Assembly (NCBI GenBank): GCA_905371865.1
Contig: CAJPNA010000056.1
Coordinates: forward strand, 1-8,456
Length of the DNA: 8,456 nucleotides
Source: an uncultured Carnobacterium sp.
Lineage (GTDB): Bacteria; Bacillota; Bacilli; Lactobacillales; Aerococcaceae
Direction of reading: 5' to 3'
A program made the position numbers and the translations under genes. How positions within the stretch are numbered: the first letter of the stretch is position 1; each line of letters begins with the position of its first letter. Positions 5,498 through 8,456 of the stretch are shown in pieces. A model generated the notes under the pieces. It saw only the letters and a list, made by a program, of their open reading frames with translations, was not told the DNA's origin and ran no database searches.

Positions 5498-6553
5498 CCT
5501 TATATTTCTTAGTCTTAATCCAATGAATATAGTGGAAAAGGCTATTCCAACAAGGGCTCCTATCACAAGCGGTACTCCCTGTTGTAGAGCTGGTAACAGA
5601 CTAATCGGTAAAATAGCCCCTAACGAATATCCTCCAATACCCAAGCATCCAAGGATAAAGAGAACAATCGTCGACACCATCGTATCTTTAATCAAAGAAA
5701 AGAGCAGCATCTGTGCAATGAATAACCCAACAATTGCTAGCAATGGATATCCAATCGCCAATAGAATCCCTTGAATCGCTGAAATAAAGATTGTTTCCCC
5801 ATTTGACACATACGATACAGGAAACAAAAAAACATTCTCATGGATTATGATTCCATACCCCACAACAGACACAATCACCAGCAGACTAGAAAAAGCATAA
5901 AAGTATTTCAAAGAATAGAGCGTTTCTGTCAATAATTCTTCTTTATTAGAAAGCGGTACTATTTCTAGCAGCGTTCGGTGCCGTTGTTTTCTTTCTAAAT
6001 ATTCCCCAACTTGTACAAGAAAAAAGAAGACAAGGATACCGTGGCCTAGAAGTTGGAAAATCGTCTTTATAAAATCACCATACTGATAATAGGTTTGGTA
6101 GGATATCTCTTTTCCAACTAAATAATGGAATAATTGGAGTTTAGCTTTAATTTGCATAGGACTCTCTAACGAATCCGCCCATTCTTTTGGGGCACGCCTT
6201 AGAAGAGATCCCACCAATTCCAATCGCTTTTCATAAATCGGAATCAGCCGCTCCGTTTTCCCCTTCACTGTATAAATCCCATTTTCTTGCGCATAGGTTT
6301 GATAGAGCGCTTGAAAAGTAGTATCCATCTCTTTCTTTGTATTTTCATCAATCGTCATTTGATTCTCAAACGACTCTTTAAGATCATCTATCTGAGAAAA
6401 CTGTCGCTCAATCACATCTCTTAAGGTCGGTTTCCCTGTAACGTGATGATATCCAATGACAAGCGTTGCAACTACTAAAATAAGAAGCGGTATCTTATAG
6501 AAAAATCCTCGTTTTTTTAAATGCATTCTATCTAACTGAACCAGTCTACTCAT
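5492..6553 (-). CDS. ABC-2 type permease, second subunit
   Basis: This 353-aa membrane protein is likely one half of the channel driven by the upstream ATPase. One helix at about 19-36 is followed by a mostly helical, charged extracytoplasmic region (37-158), then hydrophobic segments at about 160-182, 213-236, 256-286, 290-312 and 324-346. The cytoplasmic loop has HRTLLEIVPLSNKE (192-205), which resembles HRSILAVKPIREWK in the neighbouring permease, probably the element touching the ATPase. The start is the ATG at 6551-6553: it overlaps the TGA of the preceding gene as ATGA and has GAGGGGG just upstream, indicating translational coupling. A longer in-frame reading to 6646 would overlap the neighbour by nearly 100 bp and is rejected. 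The 3' end contains one copy of a 21-bp repeat found again at 5427-5447. The family assignment rests on topology and context; the substrate is unknown. Confidence 0.8.
   Translation of the reverse strand: MSRLVQLDRMHLKKRGFFYKIPLLILVVATLVIGYHHVTGKPTLRDVIERQFSQIDDLKESFENQMTIDENTKKEMDTTFQALYQTYAQENGIYTVKGKTERLIPIYEKRLELVGSLLRRAPKEWADSLESPMQIKAKLQLFHYLVGKEISYQTYYQYGDFIKTIFQLLGHGILVFFFLVQVGEYLERKQRHRTLLEIVPLSNKEELLTETLYSLKYFYAFSSLLVIVSVVGYGIIIHENVFLFPVSYVSNGETIFISAIQGILLAIGYPLLAIVGLFIAQMLLFSLIKDTMVSTIVLFILGCLGIGGYSLGAILPISLLPALQQGVPLVIGALVGIAFSTIFIGLRLRNIRK
5512..5532. repeat. Permease-gene copy of the 21-bp direct repeat
   Basis: This is the coding copy, within the final codons of the second permease (encoding IGLR and neighbours on the minus strand). 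The 14-bp core GTCTTAATCCAATG is identical in the copy 85 bp away. Confidence 0.7.
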
Positions 6554-7740
6554 ACCGAACCCCCTCGTCTCAGACGTTCTTGCCAGCAAGAAGTTCCAAT
6601 CGTTAATAAGAAGAACACAAACGCCCCCACAAGTAAGCTGGCACATCCGTTTGAAATCGTAAACGTACCTGTCGAATAAAAATCATCTTTCATCCCTTGG
6701 ATTACAGAGCCAAAGTTCACATAGTACAGTGGCAACTTATCTGCAAAAGAAGGATAAATCTTCATAGAACGTAAGATAGGCTCTGCCCAAATAACCATAA
6801 GTCCTACGATGAACCCTACCATCTTATTTCTAGTCAACTGATTACACCATGCGACGAGATTGATTAAGAATAGGAGCACACACGCTGCAAAGAGTAGGGC
6901 AATCCCGATAAATTGTAATGGAAGCAAGAGAACCTCCTCTGCCCTACGAAATACAAGTGTCAGCGAAGTAAGGGTGTCCCAGCCAAAAGATACACTCTGT
7001 ACTAAGAAAACTGCAAATAAAACAAGAATTACAAGCGCCATGTTTATCAACCAGTAACTACTGATCTTTTGTAATAAATATTTCCATTCGCGAATCGGCT
7101 TCACCGCTAATATACTTCGATGCTTCCAATCATCTAACAGAATGGGACTGATAAATAGTAGCAAGATTGAAAATAGAACTGGCAACCAGTACAGCATCGG
7201 TTCATTATATTTTGTCCATTCCATCCAAAAAATTCGATTCTGCATTTGTAAAATATCGTCTAATTGATAGCGACCCTTCTCCTCTAAAGAACGAAATTCC
7301 ATTAAATATTGTTTGACATTCTTATACTCTAACTGTTCCTGCTTACTAGGATTAAATCCAAGTGTATTGTAAATCGGAAGGGGTGATTGTTCTTTATCTC
7401 TTAATTCAAGTCGCAACTCCCAAAAATGAATCTGTTCTTTTATATAAGTTTTATAATCTTGATTTTGAAACGCTGTTACTGAACGATGATAAGCAACTGC
7501 ATCCTCTAACCATTTTTCCTCTGTTTCTGTTAAACTTTTTTTCTTTGCTTCCTCTTCATATTCATTGATTAGTATCAAATGAATTTTATCTCCTTGATTT
7601 AAAGTGGTATTCAAAAGTTCATTGAGAGAAGATTTTTGTTGAAAATTCATCACAAGAAAAACAACCATCAGCAATACATAACCGATGAACTGAATTTTCA
7701 TTAATCGATTTCGAACAATCAACAGTAATTGTGTTCTCAT
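6550..7740 (-). CDS. ABC-2 type permease, first subunit
   Basis: This 396-aa membrane protein has one N-terminal helix (about 17-32), a large extracytoplasmic domain (about 35-180) rich in Glu, Lys, Gln and aromatic residues, then hydrophobic segments at about 183-202, 229-250, 270-297, 307-324 and 366-384. This single-helix, big-domain, helix-bundle plan resembles NatB-like ABC-2 permeases. The loop after the second helix, DDWKHRSILAVKPIREWK (203-220), is the likely contact with the ATPase and has a counterpart in the next gene. The ATG start is preceded by GAGGAG eight bases upstream, and the gene begins 36 bp after the ATPase stop. Its last codons overlap the start of the second permease. 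Related systems export lipids, drugs or antimicrobial peptides or give immunity to peptides; the sequence does not say which applies here. Confidence 0.82.
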   Translation of the reverse strand: MRTQLLLIVRNRLMKIQFIGYVLLMVVFLVMNFQQKSSLNELLNTTLNQGDKIHLILINEYEEEAKKKSLTETEEKWLEDAVAYHRSVTAFQNQDYKTYIKEQIHFWELRLELRDKEQSPLPIYNTLGFNPSKQEQLEYKNVKQYLMEFRSLEEKGRYQLDDILQMQNRIFWMEWTKYNEPMLYWLPVLFSILLLFISPILLDDWKHRSILAVKPIREWKYLLQKISSYWLINMALVILVLFAVFLVQSVSFGWDTLTSLTLVFRRAEEVLLLPLQFIGIALLFAACVLLFLINLVAWCNQLTRNKMVGFIVGLMVIWAEPILRSMKIYPSFADKLPLYYVNFGSVIQGMKDDFYSTGTFTISNGCASLLVGAFVFFLLTIGTSCWQERLRRGGSV

Positions 7741-7776
7741 TCTAGCTTCTCCTCACTTTTTCAACTTTCGATTGTA

Positions 7777-8456
7777 CTATCCGTACAGTTCTTTATAAAG
7801 GGCGTAACAACCTTTTGATCCAATCTTAATTTCACTACATTGATGGATGCTTTCTAGTATCCACTCCCATTTTTCTTTTGGAAGCTCACCATCTGTAAGG
7901 TGAATGCTAATCTGTCTTCCTTCGCGATTCATCATTTCTACTTCTCTTGGAAATTGCTCTACAAACTTTTCGAAATACTCTTTTGAAATAAAGGTCAATT
8001 GTAGTGTATCGATGCCTTCCATTTGTGGTGAATATTCCAAGGCGATTCGTTTCTCCTTCATAAAATAAATCTTGTCGGCAATCGAATCAAGATTGTTCAG
8101 TAAATGAGAGGCCATTACGATCGTTTTTCCTTCATTTCGTAACTGTCTCAACACTTTAGAAATCAATTCCACATTATCAGGATCTAATCCGTTCATCACT
8201 TCATCCACAAGCATGTAATCTGCTTTTGTAACTAGCACCAATGCAAAACAAAGGCGCTGCCGCATCCCGAGTGAATATCCGCCCACTTTTTGATGAATAT
8301 AGTCTTCCATTTTTAACTGCTCTATCACAGTTTGAACCGTTCCAGAAGCTACTTTCCACATCGAGGCATAGAAATTCAAATGTTCGATTCCATTTAACTC
8401 ATCGTATAATTCAGATTGATCCGGCATCTTCACAATATGCTGTCTCATAAATAATG
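7777..8456 (-). CDS. ABC-2 type transporter ATPase, 5' end outside the window
   Basis: The reading frame is open to the window edge, so the gene continues upstream; the first ATG seen (8446-8448) is internal. Counting from it, the Q-loop region is VKMPDQSELYDELNG (6-20), the signature YSLGMRQRL is at 58-66, Walker B YMLVDE at 78-83 with catalytic Glu83, then NGLDPD as D-loop and switch His115 in ASHLL. The Walker A part, roughly the first 70-80 residues, is missing from the window. YSLGMRQ in place of LSGGQ is normal for BcrA/NatA-type ATPases that serve ABC-2 permeases. After about residue 140 a C-terminal extension of some 80 residues follows, often seen in this group. It is the first visible gene of an operon with both permeases. 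The substrate is not determinable. Confidence 0.88.
   Translation of the reverse strand, partial: LFMRQHIVKMPDQSELYDELNGIEHLNFYASMWKVASGTVQTVIEQLKMEDYIHQKVGGYSLGMRQRLCFALVLVTKADYMLVDEVMNGLDPDNVELISKVLRQLRNEGKTIVMASHLLNNLDSIADKIYFMKEKRIALEYSPQMEGIDTLQLTFISKEYFEKFVEQFPREVEMMNREGRQISIHLTDGELPKEKWEWILESIHQCSEIKIGSKGCYALYKELYG

Noticed and set aside
6554..6646. Longer start for the second permease
   Set aside because: It would overlap the first permease gene by nearly 100 bp, while the ATGA-overlap start has a strong ribosome site.
1..8456. Mobile elements, CRISPR, tRNA or rRNA genes
   Set aside because: No transposase-like frame, no regular repeat-spacer array and no cloverleaf or rRNA sequence was seen.

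Overview
The window reads as chromosomal DNA from a low-GC Gram-positive bacterium (Firmicutes, most likely Lactobacillales). Three things point there: two lipoproteins with LAAC lipoboxes, a canonical T-box leader, and a secreted LysM + 3D-domain wall protein. A Carnobacteriaceae genus such as Granulicatella is my guess from the look of the proteins; it is not demonstrated here. All seven genes I accept lie on the minus strand, so the window is read from right to left for transcription.

Right part (about 5472-8456): an ABC-2 type transport operon. It has a 5'-truncated ATPase whose Walker A lies beyond the window edge, then two different permeases (396 and 353 aa). The permease genes overlap by the four bases ATGA. 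Both permeases have one N-terminal membrane helix, a large extracytoplasmic domain and then a C-terminal membrane bundle, so they probably form a heterodimer. A hairpin at the end of the second permease gene probably ends this unit. Next comes a stand-alone 536-aa ABC exporter half-transporter (3768-5378) with its own 12-bp-stem terminator. A 21-bp near-perfect copy of the 3' end of the second permease gene sits in the gap before the exporter.

Middle part (2590-3723): a secreted LysM/3D-domain cell-wall protein with an unusually long upstream region. That region holds a perfect 8+4+8 palindrome with a LexA/DinR-like core (GAAC-N4-GTTC) over the -35 region of a plausible extended -10 promoter. 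Then comes prsA (1529-2473), a peptidyl-prolyl isomerase lipoprotein, preceded by a small inverted repeat that exactly covers its likely extended -10.

Left part (1-1381): a methionine-binding lipoprotein gene (metQ) standing alone, without metN or metI. It has a near-consensus promoter and a complete T-box leader with an ATG (Met) specifier, a T-box sequence and an intrinsic terminator, so uncharged tRNA-Met should switch it on. A strong terminator follows the gene.

The genes mostly concern the cell surface: nutrient capture, folding of exported proteins, wall remodelling and two ABC export systems. Most units end in their own intrinsic terminator and look independently controlled. I see no mobile element, CRISPR array, tRNA or rRNA gene. 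I do not see a clearly new multi-gene system; the points most worth checking are regulatory (3577-3596, 2509-2526, 5427-5532) and the two-permease ABC operon.
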